A stretch of DNA of 64,000 nt from Desulfoscipio gibsoniae DSM 7213 (GTDB lineage Bacteria; Bacillota; Desulfotomaculia; Desulfotomaculales; Desulfallaceae), in contig NC_021184.1 in assembly GCF_000233715.2 (NCBI RefSeq), forward strand, positions 558,001 through 622,000. The letters are read 5' to 3'. Each line of letters opens with the position of its first letter. The stretch's first letter is position 1. The translations under genes and the position numbers were made by a program. Shown here piece by piece: positions 9,981 through 19,705 of this stretch. Below the pieces are notes generated by a model. It did not search any database and was not told the DNA's origin. It saw nothing but the letters and a program-made list of their open reading frames with translations.

Positions 9981-10037
9981 TTAGTTGGGGACATTCCTGT
10001 CCCCAGAGAAATACCCAAGCTTCAGCAGGTGTGTCCC
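9981..10037. repeat. GTTGGGGACATTCCT / GTGTCCCCTTTCCT repeat
   Basis: This segment starts TTAGTTGGGGACATTCCTG and ends AGGTGTGTCCCCTTTCCT. A related unit lies inside the 57362-57499 element (GTTGGGGACATTCCT ... GTGTCCTCTTTCCT). It overlaps the 3' end of the exosortase gene, so the last codons of that gene (KERGHTC) come from the repeat. Confidence 0.65.
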
Positions 10038-10573
10038 CTTTCCTTATGCGAGGCGGGAGTCTTAGCGGCGGTTAACGAGATTAATTTGTCAATTGATATA
10101 TAGCTTGCCGCCAGCGCAGCAAAATAAAGGGAAATACCTATGCCTGAATGCAGGAGTGCAAATTTCTCGTGGGCTACAAACGGTATTGAACCAATAATTC
10201 TGATGCTGCTGATTAAGATCCCGACCACGATAGCTCCGACAAAACTTGTTATAAACCACAACACCTTGTGAAAGCCTTTGAAATGTTTTGTGAACATGCA
10301 GGCATTCATAGTAAACATTAAAACAATAAAGTGGCACCCCATACACTCCCGGCCAATGGTAAATGCCCAGTCCATGGATGAATAGCCCATCCCGTTTGTG
10401 TACACCAGCGGAATGTTGTAAAAAATCTCCACCGCTTTGGCGTGAGGATAAAGCAATATTCTTAAAACAGCATCCTGTGCGGTTTTAAACTCATATATCA
10501 AACACAGACCAACCAGGACAGCCAGAAAATAAAAAATAATATTCTGTACTTTATTATTTTTCATTGCCGTCAC
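10022..10573 (-). CDS. xrtK: exosortase K
   Basis: About 183 residues, an integral membrane cysteine protease/transpeptidase of the exosortase family. The catalytic triad is visible: Cys in GRECMGCHFIVLMF, Arg in ISSIRIIGSIPF and His in FALLHSGIGISLYF, each at a membrane-segment edge as in the family. Length matches the short XrtK type. The start is MTAMKNNK (10573) or MKNNK (10564); both overlap the XRE gene end by 11-20 bases, implying coupling. It should cleave the DEPS-type tail of the protein encoded directly downstream. The C-terminal KERGHTC is encoded by a dispersed repeat and is probably not functional. Confidence 0.82.
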   Translation of the reverse strand: MTAMKNNKVQNIIFYFLAVLVGLCLIYEFKTAQDAVLRILLYPHAKAVEIFYNIPLVYTNGMGYSSMDWAFTIGRECMGCHFIVLMFTMNACMFTKHFKGFHKVLWFITSFVGAIVVGILISSIRIIGSIPFVAHEKFALLHSGIGISLYFAALAASYISIDKLISLTAAKTPASHKERGHTC

Positions 10574-10781
10574 GCTTCGTATCCGTATATTCCAGAATAT
10601 CGCCCGGTTGACAGTTTAACGCCTTGCAGATTTCTTCCAGTGTGGAAAATCGAATTGCTCTGGCCTTGTTGTTTTTAAGAATTGATAAATTTGCGGGAGT
10701 GATGTTCACCAGTTCCGCAAGCTCTAACAGCCCAATCTTTCTTTTTGCCATCATTACATCGAGATTGACAATAATCGGCAC
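10554..10781 (-). CDS. XRE-family (YozG-like) regulator
   Basis: 75 residues, almost entirely a Cro/CI-type helix-turn-helix: KIGLLELAELVNITPANLS is the HTH, followed by RFSTLEEICKALNCQPGDIL. Small regulators of this type (YozG-like) are commonly encoded next to DUF2975 membrane proteins, exactly as here: the DUF2975 gene lies 13 bases upstream. It probably autoregulates the four-gene operon. A GGAGTGATG-type ribosome binding site precedes the start. Confidence 0.88.
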   Translation of the reverse strand: MPIIVNLDVMMAKRKIGLLELAELVNITPANLSILKNNKARAIRFSTLEEICKALNCQPGDILEYTDTKRDGNEK

Positions 10782-10794
10782 AGTTCATCACTCC

Positions 10795-11244
10795 TTAAAC
10801 CGTCAAGTCATTTTCTTCTTTATACTGTACCGCCTGTTTGAAAACGTCTGCCAGAACCAGCGAGAACAAGCCCGCTATGGCAAAGATAATAACAATTATG
10901 CCTGTTCCCAGTGTAAACCAGAACAAACATTTTATTATGTACAATGTTGAAATGACAAAAGCTGCAACTGCCATTTTCCTTAGAGCGTCTACATTTTTTA
11001 GAGTAAAGGGGCTAGTATTCAAAAGTGTTTTAAAAATACATCTCAATATCCATAAAATATATAGCGCTGCGATGCCTGACAACATTAATACAACTGTAAA
11101 ATGTAGGCGAATGTTTTCTGCTATAAAGGTGCTTGGAATAAGCTTGAAAATAATTACCGGAACAAATACGCAAACCAGAATACCGCTGTAAAACATGAAA
11201 TCAATAAGTAGCTTGGTAAAGCGGTGTAGAGCTTTTTTTTGCAT
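10795..11244 (-). CDS. DUF2975 family membrane protein
   Basis: 149 residues with four hydrophobic segments (about 15-35, 50-70, 90-115 and 120-140) and the loop motif SPFTLKNVDALRKMA between segments 2 and 3, which is typical of DUF2975. AGGAGGTCC lies upstream of the start. It heads the minus-strand operon with the XRE regulator, exosortase K and the sorting target. Pairs of DUF2975 protein and XRE regulator are common in Firmicutes; the membrane protein may sense a signal and control the regulator (inference). Confidence 0.8.
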   Translation of the reverse strand: MQKKALHRFTKLLIDFMFYSGILVCVFVPVIIFKLIPSTFIAENIRLHFTVVLMLSGIAALYILWILRCIFKTLLNTSPFTLKNVDALRKMAVAAFVISTLYIIKCLFWFTLGTGIIVIIFAIAGLFSLVLADVFKQAVQYKEENDLTV

Positions 11245-11426
11245 GCCAAGGACCTCCTGAGAACTTTATCAAACAGAATAATAACACAATGATTTTCGAA
11301 ATACAATATATAATTATTGAATAACAATAAACTTTCATTGAAAATCAATAAAATTTCAATGAAAAAAGATCATGTGACAAGCTAGCACCTGCCACATGAT
11401 CTCAAAACTTTATACCCAAAAACAAT

Positions 11427-11600
11427 ATGAATATAACACCGGTTCAGGTTAAATATAAGCCGTTCGAGACAATTTTTTGTCCACTATCTCCAGAAGAATT
11501 CGAGAAACTTCGGAAGGCTGGTGTTGTGGCTAAAAGAAAACGGAACGTGAGATTAAAAATGTTGACGTTACAAAGTTTAGTAAAGATATACCCACTGTAG
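11427..11600 (+). CDS. short ORF, possible gene remnant
   Basis: A 57-codon frame: MNITPVQVKYKPFETIFC, then PLSPEEFEKLRKAGVVAKRKR and a basic end. The composition looks protein-like (acidic then basic helix), but there is no good ribosome binding site and the stop lies inside the 11582-11620 hairpin. It may be the start of a gene truncated by arrival of that palindrome. No family recognised. Confidence 0.25.
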   Translation: MNITPVQVKYKPFETIFCPLSPEEFEKLRKAGVVAKRKRNVRLKMLTLQSLVKIYPL

Positions 11601-11620
11601 GACACAGTGGGTATATCTTT
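11582..11620 (-). terminator. probable terminator of the activase gene
   Basis: Arms 11582-11598 and 11604-11620 (AAAGATATACCCACTGT and its exact complement) form a 17-bp stem with a 5-base loop, 33 bases past the stop codon of the large minus-strand activase gene. The tail is only weakly T-rich, so it could also be a palindromic repeat. Confidence 0.6.
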
Positions 11621-11652
11621 ACATGGCAAGGTGAATTTGAGTTGTCACCGGA

Positions 11653-14600
11653 TCAATCATGCAAAAGCAAACTGTTACCGGTCAATTTATTAACCGGTAT
11701 CCTGGGCCGGTTATGGGTGGTAAAAGAATCATTAATTACCTGCATATTTTTAAAAGCTACTGACAGCATCAGTTTAAGGCGGTTGAGCTGGTTGACTTCA
11801 CTGGCCCCGGGATCATAGTCTATCGCGGTTATGTTTGCCTGGGGGTAGTTTCTCTTTAATTCCTTAATCATTCCTTTACCGGTAACATGGTTGGGCAGGC
11901 AGCCGAAAGGCTGCACGCATACGATATTGGCGACCCCGTGGTTGATCAAATCAATCATCTCCGCGGTTAAAAACCATCCTTCTCCGCAGTGGTGTCCCAG
12001 CGACATGATCCGGTTGGCCAGCTCGGCCTTATGGTAGATTGAATTGGGTGCACTAAACTTATTACTTTTGGCCAAAAGGGCAACCATTGTCTTGCGGCTG
12101 CTTTCCATGTGGTTAATATAGTACTTGCCCAGCAATAAATGCGATAATTTTCCGGTTAAATATTGATATTTAAAAATATAATCGTAGGCGCTATAGGTAA
12201 AGAAGTCCAACAGGTCGGGCAAAACTACTTCTGCGCCTTCATCTTCTAAAATTTTAACAAGATTGTTATTGGCGGTGGGGTGGTATTTAACCAGTATTTC
12301 CCCCACTATACCTACGCGGGGTTTTGGTACATTAGATATTTTAATTTGGCCAAACTCTTCAATAATTCCCCGCAGGTTTTCTTCAAATTGCTGTTTATTC
12401 CCTGTGGCAATCTGCATTTTACATTTTTTAACCCATTTTTCATAAAGCAAATTGGCCGAACCGGGAATTTTTTCATAGGGCCGGATACGGTGCAGTACCC
12501 GCATCAGTAAATCACCATAAACCACTGCGTTAATGGCCTTCTTCAGTATTTTGCCGTTTATTTTAAACCCGGGGTTTTTTTCCGCGCCGTAAAGGTTGGC
12601 GGATAACACAGGTATATTATCAAACCCGGCCTCTTTTAATGCTTTTCTCAGCAGCCCGATATAGTTGGTGGCCCGGCAGCCGCCACCCGTCTGGCTGATG
12701 ATTACCGAAGTATGGTTAAGGTCATATTTGCCGGACTGCAGGGCTTTCAAAAGTTGTCCAATGACAATTATGGCGGGATAGCAGGCATCGTTGTTCACAT
12801 ATTTGATTCCTACATCCACCGCCTGCTTCTCTACCGTGGGCAGCACCTCCAAATTGTAGCCTTCGGTTTTAAATACTTCCTGCAGAAATTCAAACTGCAT
12901 GGGGGCCATCTGGGGTGACAGTATGGTATGGGTCTGTTTCATTTCCTGGGTGAAGACAATTCTGTCCCGGTAGTAGGGAGCCTTTTCTTGGGCCTGCTCC
13001 CTTTGCTTCCCGTTGATTACTGCCATCAAGGAGCGAATCCTTATTTTGGCTGCTCCCAGATTGGTCCCCTCATCTATTTTAAGGGCGGTATAAATTTTAC
13101 CCTTCGAATTCAATATCTCCTGTGCCTGGTCGCCGGTGATGGCATCCAGCCCGCAGCCGAAGGAATTAAGCTGAACCAGGTCTAAATTTGATTGGGTGGT
13201 CACGAAGCTGGCCGCCGCATACAGCCTGGAATGATACATCCACTGGTCAATCACCCGGAGCGGCCGTTCAACTTGCCCCAGGTGGGCAACGGAATCTTCG
13301 GTAAGGACGGCCATGCCAAGGGAATTAATAATCTCCGGCAGCCCGTGATTAATCTCCGGGTCCAGGTGATAAGGCCGCCCGGCCAGAACAATGCCATGTT
13401 TCCCCGTTTCCTTCAGGTAAGCCAGTACCTGGGCACTCTTTTGCCTGATATCCTGTTTAAAAAGCTCATCTTCCTGCCAGGCCCTTTGCACAGCCCGGGC
13501 AATTTCCCTTTTGGAAATTTTCCAGTCTTTGAACAATTGGTGCAGCCTAGTGGTGAGCTGCTTTTGATTATCATAAGGGAGAAAAGGGTTCAAAAGCTGT
13601 ACATTTTCCTCCCGAATGATGTCCATGTTGTTTTTAATCACTTCGGGATAGGAAATAACCATGGGACAATTAAAATGGTTGTTGGCCTCTTTTTGCTCCA
13701 GCCGCTCATAGGTAATTGACGGATAAAAAATAAGCTTGATGCCCTGTTGTATCAGGGAGGCAATATGCCCGTGCACCAGTTTGGCCGGAAAACAGGCGGT
13801 ATCCGAAGGGATGGTCTCGGTACCCAGCTCATAAATCGCCCGGGAAGAGCGGGGGGAAAGTTCCACCCTGAATCCCAAATCAGTAAAAAAGGTAAACCAG
13901 AAAGGATAATTTTCATACATGTTCAAAACCATGGGAATGCCCACGGTACCCCTTGGGGCTTCCTTGTCAGGCAAAGGCTTATAGCTCAACAGGCGTTTAT
14001 ACTTGTAATCATAAAGATTGGGAATGTCCTGCCGGCCTTTTCCCTGGCCGACGTTTTTTTCACAGCGGTTGCCGGAAATAAATCTGCCGCCATCCGGGAA
14101 ATTATTAATGGTTAAAAGACAGTTGTTGCCGCACCCGCCACAACGGCTCAGCTTAGTGCTGATAGAAAACTTATCCAGCTGCTCTTTAGATAAAAGAGAG
14201 CTTTGCCGGCCCTGTTGACTGCGGTCCCGGGCAATGAGAGCCGCCCCAAAAGCTCCCATCAGGGGCGCGATATCTGCTCTGACCACATCTTTTCCTGTGA
14301 TGAGTTCAAAGCTGCGCAGCACGGCATCGTTTTGAAATGTCCCGCCCTGAACCACAATTCTATCACCCAGATCCCGGGTGTTTCTCATTTTAATGACCTT
14401 GAATAAGGCATTCTTGATAACCGAGTAAGAAAGCCCGGCCGATATATCGCCCACCGTAGCCCCTTCTTTCTGGGCCTGTTTGACCATGGAGTTCATAAAT
14501 ACCGTGCACCGGGAACCTAAATCCACCGGGGAGGCTGCGGTAAGGGCCAGCCGGGCAAATTCCTGCACTGAAACATCCAGTGAGCGGGCAAAGCTTTCGA

Positions 14601-15939
14601 TAAAGGAGCCGCAGCCGGAAGAACAGGCTTCATTGAGCATAATGTTCTCGATAACTCCGTTTTTAATCTTGAGGCATTTCATATCCTGGCCGCCGATATC
14701 CAGTATTAAATCTACACCGGGGTTGAAAAATTGCGCGGCAGTATAGTGGGCTACTGTCTCTACTTCCCCCACATCAATGTGCAGGGCGGCTTTTAAGAGG
14801 CCTTCACCATATCCCGTTACCCCTGTGCTGACAATTTTAGCTGAGGCAGGCAGACGGCTGTACAGGTCTTTTAATATGCCCAGCGCGGATTGCAAGGGAC
14901 TGCCGGTATTATTACAATAGTGGGAATATAACAAGCGGCCGTTTTCATCTATCAGGGCCACCTTGGTGGTTGTTGAGCCGGCATCCAGACCTAAAAAACA
15001 GTCTCCGGCAAAGGAGTCCAAATCCATCCTATCAATACGGTGAGCATTGTGTCTCCTGCGGAAATCATCCAACTCCCGGGTATCATTAAATAAAGGCTGC
15101 AGCCGGGAAAGTTCATGGTAAGCAGAGACATCTATGCTATTTAATTGATCAATTAAACCTAGTAAAGTGACGGTATTACTGGAACCCGATGACAAAGCGG
15201 CCCCCATGGCAACAAAAAACTGAGCCTGTTGGGGAAATATGGCCTGGCTGTCATTAAGCTTGAGGGTTTCTTTAAATCTTTGACGCAGTTCGGATAAAAA
15301 CCATAATGGCCCGCCGAGGAAGGCCACATTACCCTTGATGGATTTGCCGCAGGCCAGTCCACTGATGGTTTGATTGACCACCGCTTGAAACACGGAAGCT
15401 GCAATGTCTTCTTTGCGGGCACCCTCATTTAAAAGTACCTGAATATCAGTCTTGGCGAACACACCGCAGCGGGCCGCCACGGGATAGATGGTGGTATACT
15501 GTTTAGCCATTTCATTTAAACCCAGGGCATCCGTCCCCAGTAATGTTGCCATCTGGTCAATAAAGGCTCCGGTTCCCCCGGCACAGATACCGTTCATCCT
15601 TTGGTCAAGACCGCCCCGGAAGAAAGTTATTTTGGCATCTTCTCCCCCCAGCTCGATGGCCACATCTGTTTGGGGGATCAAGCGATCAATAGCCTGGCTG
15701 CAGGCAATAACTTCCTGAATATGTTCGATGCCCAGCCAGGAGGAGAGGGCCAGTCCCGCCGAACCAGTTACCATTACTGTAACCGGCGTATTGCCCAGCT
15801 GTTGAAAGGCATCGGTTAACAGATCGGTGGTGTGCCTTTTGGTTTCTGCATAATGCCGCCGGTACTTTTTATAAATTATATTGTCATCATCGTCCATAAT
15901 GACTAACTTGACCGTGGTTGACCCCACATCTAAACCCAT
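11653..15939 (-). CDS. giant acyl-CoA dehydratase activase-related protein (BcrAD/BadFG + DUF2229 + HgdB-like)
   Basis: 1428 residues. Domain order: first ASKHA activase domain (about 1-260; [11 protein letters not shown] phosphate loop and [13 protein letters not shown] cluster cysteine), second activase domain (about 313-575; [13 protein letters not shown] and [12 protein letters not shown]), a cysteine linker CGGCGNNC near 597, a DUF2229 domain (about 660-880; [13 protein letters not shown]), and a C-terminal 2-hydroxyglutaryl-CoA dehydratase-like part (about 1000-1400; [27 protein letters not shown]). Relatives couple ATP hydrolysis to low-potential electron transfer through Fe-S clusters; the substrate of this fused form is unknown. 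The only good Shine-Dalgarno (GGAGGG) lies 23 bases before the first ATG; in-frame ATC/ATA/CTG codons lie between, so the true start may be a few codons upstream. Confidence 0.88.
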   Translation of the reverse strand: MGLDVGSTTVKLVIMDDDDNIIYKKYRRHYAETKRHTTDLLTDAFQQLGNTPVTVMVTGSAGLALSSWLGIEHIQEVIACSQAIDRLIPQTDVAIELGGEDAKITFFRGGLDQRMNGICAGGTGAFIDQMATLLGTDALGLNEMAKQYTTIYPVAARCGVFAKTDIQVLLNEGARKEDIAASVFQAVVNQTISGLACGKSIKGNVAFLGGPLWFLSELRQRFKETLKLNDSQAIFPQQAQFFVAMGAALSSGSSNTVTLLGLIDQLNSIDVSAYHELSRLQPLFNDTRELDDFRRRHNAHRIDRMDLDSFAGDCFLGLDAGSTTTKVALIDENGRLLYSHYCNNTGSPLQSALGILKDLYSRLPASAKIVSTGVTGYGEGLLKAALHIDVGEVETVAHYTAAQFFNPGVDLILDIGGQDMKCLKIKNGVIENIMLNEACSSGCGSFIESFARSLDVSVQEFARLALTAASPVDLGSRCTVFMNSMVKQAQKEGATVGDISAGLSYSVIKNALFKVIKMRNTRDLGDRIVVQGGTFQNDAVLRSFELITGKDVVRADIAPLMGAFGAALIARDRSQQGRQSSLLSKEQLDKFSISTKLSRCGGCGNNCLLTINNFPDGGRFISGNRCEKNVGQGKGRQDIPNLYDYKYKRLLSYKPLPDKEAPRGTVGIPMVLNMYENYPFWFTFFTDLGFRVELSPRSSRAIYELGTETIPSDTACFPAKLVHGHIASLIQQGIKLIFYPSITYERLEQKEANNHFNCPMVISYPEVIKNNMDIIREENVQLLNPFLPYDNQKQLTTRLHQLFKDWKISKREIARAVQRAWQEDELFKQDIRQKSAQVLAYLKETGKHGIVLAGRPYHLDPEINHGLPEIINSLGMAVLTEDSVAHLGQVERPLRVIDQWMYHSRLYAAASFVTTQSNLDLVQLNSFGCGLDAITGDQAQEILNSKGKIYTALKIDEGTNLGAAKIRIRSLMAVINGKQREQAQEKAPYYRDRIVFTQEMKQTHTILSPQMAPMQFEFLQEVFKTEGYNLEVLPTVEKQAVDVGIKYVNNDACYPAIIVIGQLLKALQSGKYDLNHTSVIISQTGGGCRATNYIGLLRKALKEAGFDNIPVLSANLYGAEKNPGFKINGKILKKAINAVVYGDLLMRVLHRIRPYEKIPGSANLLYEKWVKKCKMQIATGNKQQFEENLRGIIEEFGQIKISNVPKPRVGIVGEILVKYHPTANNNLVKILEDEGAEVVLPDLLDFFTYSAYDYIFKYQYLTGKLSHLLLGKYYINHMESSRKTMVALLAKSNKFSAPNSIYHKAELANRIMSLGHHCGEGWFLTAEMIDLINHGVANIVCVQPFGCLPNHVTGKGMIKELKRNYPQANITAIDYDPGASEVNQLNRLKLMLSVAFKNMQVINDSFTTHNRPRIPVNKLTGNSLLLHD

Positions 15940-15978
15940 ACGCAGTATATCTATGATTTATTCCCTCCACATTCAATC

Positions 15979-16010
15979 ATGGATTGAAACATTCATGGAT
16001 TGAAACATTG
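15979..16010. repeat. two tandem 16-bp units upstream of the activase
   Basis: ATGGATTGAAACATTC at 15979-15994 is repeated at 15995-16010 with one change, and a third partial ATTCAAT precedes it. It lies about 40-70 bases upstream of the activase start and may hold operator sites. An ATTACC-TTAAT-GGTAAT inverted repeat lies just beyond (16023-16039). The remainder of 15940-16314 shows no gene. Confidence 0.55.
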
Positions 16011-16314
16011 TTTGAAAAGATATTACCTTAATGGTAATTTAATGGAACAACTATTGTCAACTAAAAGGCTATCTGAAAGTCAGTGTGGATTTTAGAGGGG
16101 CGGGAAGTGTCGCAGCGAAAAGCATTTATTGGGCTGCTGCCCGATACAATTTACATTTCCCCTAAGATGGTTTATATTTAAAGCTTCTAACTTTTAACTT
16201 TCAACACCCGGCACCGGTGCTTTCTTGCGGATTTAGTTGGGGTGGGTAGTTAATAAAATAACAGTACACTGTAAAAATGTACTGTTCATAAGCATTCACG
16301 CGATTAAATTTACA

Positions 16315-16779
16315 CTAGCAGGGACAGTTGGAATTCGTATTAAGTCCTGTATAATGTGCTATTACCTTTATACGAACTTTTCTTGAAGAACATATAGTGT
16401 TTTCAGGTATAACAAAGCAAAAGCCATCTATGGTTACATTGCCGCATGATGTTCCGGGAACTGTTAATGCTCTACCTTTATAACCCAGAACCTGTCTTGT
16501 ATCAGCATCACTCAAGATTACACCAATTGCTAATTCACGGCCTCTGCATATATTTGTAAGGGAGACCCTTACATTTAAAAACCTTGCTTGATTAGGAAGA
16601 TTTCCTAAATTGATTGTTCTTTCTTCAAAATCGTCACATGGTCCGAAGGTAACGGATTCTGTTACAAAGCAGTCATTTTTGATAATGTTTTCCGGTGGTT
16701 TAGACTGGGCATCAAAACGTTCAGCAGGGACAGCATCCTCTTGCCCTGTTTTAGTCGGTACATCCTCATTTTTAAGCAC
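16315..16779 (-). CDS. hypothetical cysteine-containing protein, possible surface or spore-layer protein
   Basis: 154 residues if started at the GTG at 16779. The in-frame ATG six codons upstream is itself part of the AAAGGAGG ribosome binding site, so it cannot be the start. The N-terminus is hydrophilic and low-complexity (NEDVPTKTGQEDAVPAERF). The rest is beta-rich with spaced cysteines, including PGTSCGNVTIDGFCFVIPE and a C-terminal NTNSNCPC. No signal peptide. I do not recognise the family; the beta-strand and cysteine pattern would suit a spore coat or exosporium component, but this is a guess. The neighbours (activase, glpX) give no clue. Confidence 0.65.
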   Translation of the reverse strand: MLKNEDVPTKTGQEDAVPAERFDAQSKPPENIIKNDCFVTESVTFGPCDDFEERTINLGNLPNQARFLNVRVSLTNICRGRELAIGVILSDADTRQVLGYKGRALTVPGTSCGNVTIDGFCFVIPENTICSSRKVRIKVIAHYTGLNTNSNCPC

Positions 16780-16945
16780 CCAAATGCCTCCTTTCATAGC
16801 CTCTAATCATCATAACCACAAACTATTAACCACTAATAAACCAACCACTAACCAGTTAATCACACACTTACAGTGATTTTATGTATAATACGCCTTAGCT
16901 GTAGGATATGTTAATTACTTGTATAACCAAAAACAGGAAAAAATA

Positions 16946-16980
16946 AAGTGCCAGGCGGGTCTTAGCCCTGCCTGGCACCT
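16946..16980 (-). terminator. rho-independent terminator of glpX
   Basis: On the minus strand AGGTGCCAGGC and GCCTGGCACTT form a stem, followed by TTATTTTTTCC. It lies 13 bases after the glpX stop codon. Confidence 0.75.
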
Positions 16981-16992
16981 GACAAAAGACTG

Positions 16993-17970
16993 TTATTTTT
17001 CTTTAATCAGTAAGTAATGCGGCTTATATTTTAAATTATGTACTGTATTGATAAAGCGCACTGTGCGACTCTTGGCCCGCATCACCAGCGAGTAAGTTTC
17101 GGCCAGCTCGCCGCCCCTGAAACGCACTCCCTTGAGCAGCTCCCCGTCGGTTACGCCGGTGGCCGCGAAAATGGCGTCGTCCCCCCGTACCAGGTCGTCC
17201 ATGGTTAAAATGCGATTGGGGTCTTCAATGCCCATGCTCAGGCACCGCTGGTATTCGCTGTCATCCTCAGGTATCAGCCGGGCCTGCATATCACCGCCCA
17301 TGGCTTTCAGCGCCGCCGCTGCGATTACACCCTCGGGGGCGCCGCCGATACCGGCGCAGATATCAATGCCCGTATCGTCAAAAGCAGTGGCCAGGGCTGC
17401 GGCCACGTCACCGTCGCCGATGAGGCGCACCCGGGCACCTGCCCCCCGTACAGCTTCAATCAGCTTCTGGTGCCGGGGACGGTCAAGGATCATTACGGTG
17501 CAGTCCACAATGCGCTTGTTATTGACCCTGGCCACTGTTTCCAATGTTTTTTCAATGGGGTCGTCCAGGTTGATCAGGCCGGCGGCCCGCGGGCCCACGG
17601 CCAGTTTATCCATATACATATCCGGAGCATGCAGTAAATTGCCCTTATCGGCAATGGCAATCACCGACATGGCGTTGGGCAGCCCCTTGGCCAGAATATT
17701 GGTCCCCTCCAGCGGGTCCACCGCCACATCCACTTCCGGTGTCTCGGAGTTGCCCACCTTTTCACCGATATATAACATTGGTGCCTCGTCCATTTCCCCC
17801 TCGCCTATGACTACGGTACCGTTCACGCATACTGAATCGAACATGGTGCGCATAGCATTGGTGGCGGCTTCGTCGGCCTCGTTTTTGCGCCCTCTGCCCA
17901 TCCACTGCGCGGAAGCCAGGGCGGCCATTTCGGTAACCCGCACCAATTCCAGCGTCAGTTCTCTTTCCAT
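16993..17970 (-). CDS. glpX: class II fructose-1,6-bisphosphatase
   Basis: 325 residues, the usual GlpX length. It hydrolyses fructose-1,6-bisphosphate to fructose-6-phosphate in gluconeogenesis. Diagnostic metal/phosphate motifs: [21 protein letters not shown] and the [16 protein letters not shown] segment. The ATG follows AAGGAGAAG. It is divergent from argH with a 305-bp AT-rich gap between, and has its own downstream terminator, so it is monocistronic. Confidence 0.96.
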   Translation of the reverse strand: MERELTLELVRVTEMAALASAQWMGRGRKNEADEAATNAMRTMFDSVCVNGTVVIGEGEMDEAPMLYIGEKVGNSETPEVDVAVDPLEGTNILAKGLPNAMSVIAIADKGNLLHAPDMYMDKLAVGPRAAGLINLDDPIEKTLETVARVNNKRIVDCTVMILDRPRHQKLIEAVRGAGARVRLIGDGDVAAALATAFDDTGIDICAGIGGAPEGVIAAAALKAMGGDMQARLIPEDDSEYQRCLSMGIEDPNRILTMDDLVRGDDAIFAATGVTDGELLKGVRFRGGELAETYSLVMRAKSRTVRFINTVHNLKYKPHYLLIKEK

Positions 17971-18157
17971 AAAATTAACACTTCTCCTTTATTAGTAAAC
18001 TGTTTAATTGATTTTTATTTTAACATATTTAGAGGTTAAAGGGGATATAGTATAACATTTTTTAAAAAAAAGTGCCTAATATTTTTAGTTGAGAAAAAGT
18101 ATATTAACACGAAAAGTAAAATATACCAGCTGCGCTTGAGATTTTTTTTTCGACTTT

Positions 18158-18186
18158 TTCCAACTTTGGTGCAACCGTGTTATAAT
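18158..18186 (+). promoter_or_regulatory. candidate sigma-A promoter of argH
   Basis: TATAAT at 18181-18186 with TTCCAA-like -35 about 17 bases upstream (weak). It lies about 90 bases before argH in the AT-rich 17971-18275 gap shared with glpX. The -10 is perfect; the -35 is poor, so activator or extended contacts may be needed. Confidence 0.4.
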
Positions 18187-18275
18187 ATTTTAGCATTATA
18201 TACTGGTAAAATGAAAGCATCAGTGGTGGATGAAACCGCACCGGTGTCAACATTTAAATAAAGAGGTGGATTTAA

Positions 18276-19646
18276 TTGGCCAAGCTGTGGAGCGGGCGCT
18301 TTCAAAAGGAGACGGACCGGCTGGTGGATGATTTTCATTCCTCCATTTCCTTTGACAGCCGCCTTTATAAATACGATATTACCGGCAGTATTGCCCATGC
18401 CAAAATGCTGGCGAAGGTGGGCATTATCAGTCACCAGGAGGCTGATAGCATTGTAGGCGGCCTGACGGATATACTGGCTGGTATCGAAGCGGGCCGGGTG
18501 GAATTTTCCGTGGCTGCCGAAGATATTCATATGAACGTGGAACAATTATTAATAGCAAGCATTGGAGAGGTGGGTAAAAAACTGCACACTGCCCGCAGCC
18601 GCAACGACCAGGTGGCCCTGGATGTGCGCATGTACCTGCGGGATGAGCTGGACAGGGTCAGGCAGCTGCTGGCCGGACTAGCGGGCGAGCTGCTGGATAT
18701 GGCGGAAAAACACCTGGACACGGTTATGCCCGGTTACACGCACCTGCAGAGGGCCCAGCCCGTCACCCTGGCCCATCATCTGCTGGCTTATTGCCAGATG
18801 TTCTTAAGGGATAGGGACCGCCTGGCGGACTGCCGCCGCCGGGTCAATGTGCTGCCCCTGGGGGCCGGGGCCCTGGCCGGCACCACCTTCCCCCTGGACC
18901 GGGAGTACGTGGCCCGGGAACTGGGGTTTGATGCCATTACCGAGAACAGTCTGGATGCAGTGAGCGACCGGGATTTCGCCGTGGATTTCGCCGCCGCCGC
19001 GTCCCTGATCATGGTGCACCTGAGCCGTTTTTGTGAGGAAATCATCCTCTGGTCATCGGCGGAGTTCAGTTTTATCGAGTTGGACGATGCCTACAGCACG
19101 GGCAGCAGTATGATGCCCCAGAAGAAAAATCCCGACGTGGCGGAGCTGATCCGGGGTAAGAGCGGCCGGGTATTTGGGGATTTAACCGCTCTGTTGACCA
19201 TGCTGAAAGGACTGCCCCTGGCTTACAACAAGGATATGCAGGAGGATAAAGAAGCCCTGTTTGACGCGGTGGATACCGTGAAAAAGTGCCTGCTGATTTT
19301 CCGGCCCCTGGTGGCCACCATGCGGGTTAAAAAGGAAAACATGTCCCGGGCGGCCCGGGGCGGGTTCACCAATGCCACTGATTTGGCGGATTATCTGGTC
19401 CAGCAGGGCGTGCCTTTCCGAGAGGCCCATGCCATTGTAGGCCGGACGGTAGCTTACTGCCTGGAACGCAATAAATCCCTGGAGGAATTAAGTCTGGAGG
19501 AACTGCATAATTTTTCTCCTTCCATTAAAGAAGATGTTTATGCCGCTATTGGCGTAGCCCACTGTGTGGCGGCCCGCAGTATCACGGGGGGGCCTGCCCC
19601 GGAAGCGGTGCAGGAAGCTATTCGCACTGCTCGCCGGCGGCTGTAG
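18276..19646 (+). CDS. argH: argininosuccinate lyase
   Basis: 456 residues, normal family length. It cleaves argininosuccinate to arginine and fumarate, the last step of arginine synthesis. The fumarase/aspartase superfamily signature [12 protein letters not shown] is near residue 275; [12 protein letters not shown] and TPGYTHLQ-like ([13 protein letters not shown]) regions are in place. The start is TTG with GAGGTGG upstream. argG is not adjacent in this window, which is unusual since the two are often paired. Confidence 0.96.
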   Translation: MAKLWSGRFQKETDRLVDDFHSSISFDSRLYKYDITGSIAHAKMLAKVGIISHQEADSIVGGLTDILAGIEAGRVEFSVAAEDIHMNVEQLLIASIGEVGKKLHTARSRNDQVALDVRMYLRDELDRVRQLLAGLAGELLDMAEKHLDTVMPGYTHLQRAQPVTLAHHLLAYCQMFLRDRDRLADCRRRVNVLPLGAGALAGTTFPLDREYVARELGFDAITENSLDAVSDRDFAVDFAAAASLIMVHLSRFCEEIILWSSAEFSFIELDDAYSTGSSMMPQKKNPDVAELIRGKSGRVFGDLTALLTMLKGLPLAYNKDMQEDKEALFDAVDTVKKCLLIFRPLVATMRVKKENMSRAARGGFTNATDLADYLVQQGVPFREAHAIVGRTVAYCLERNKSLEELSLEELHNFSPSIKEDVYAAIGVAHCVAARSITGGPAPEAVQEAIRTARRRL

Positions 19647-19705
19647 GGCGAAGCAGGGGGGCGGTGGGGAAGCAGTAAACTGTATTATTAAGGAAGGTAT
19701 GCTCA

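Noticed and set aside
11444-11629. 61-residue minus-strand frame
   Set aside because: It overlaps the activase terminator hairpin, lacks a ribosome binding site and has no protein-like pattern.
15979-16010. Possible CRISPR repeat (units ending ATTGAAAC)
   Set aside because: Only two 16-bp units that abut directly, with no spacers and no cas genes in the window.
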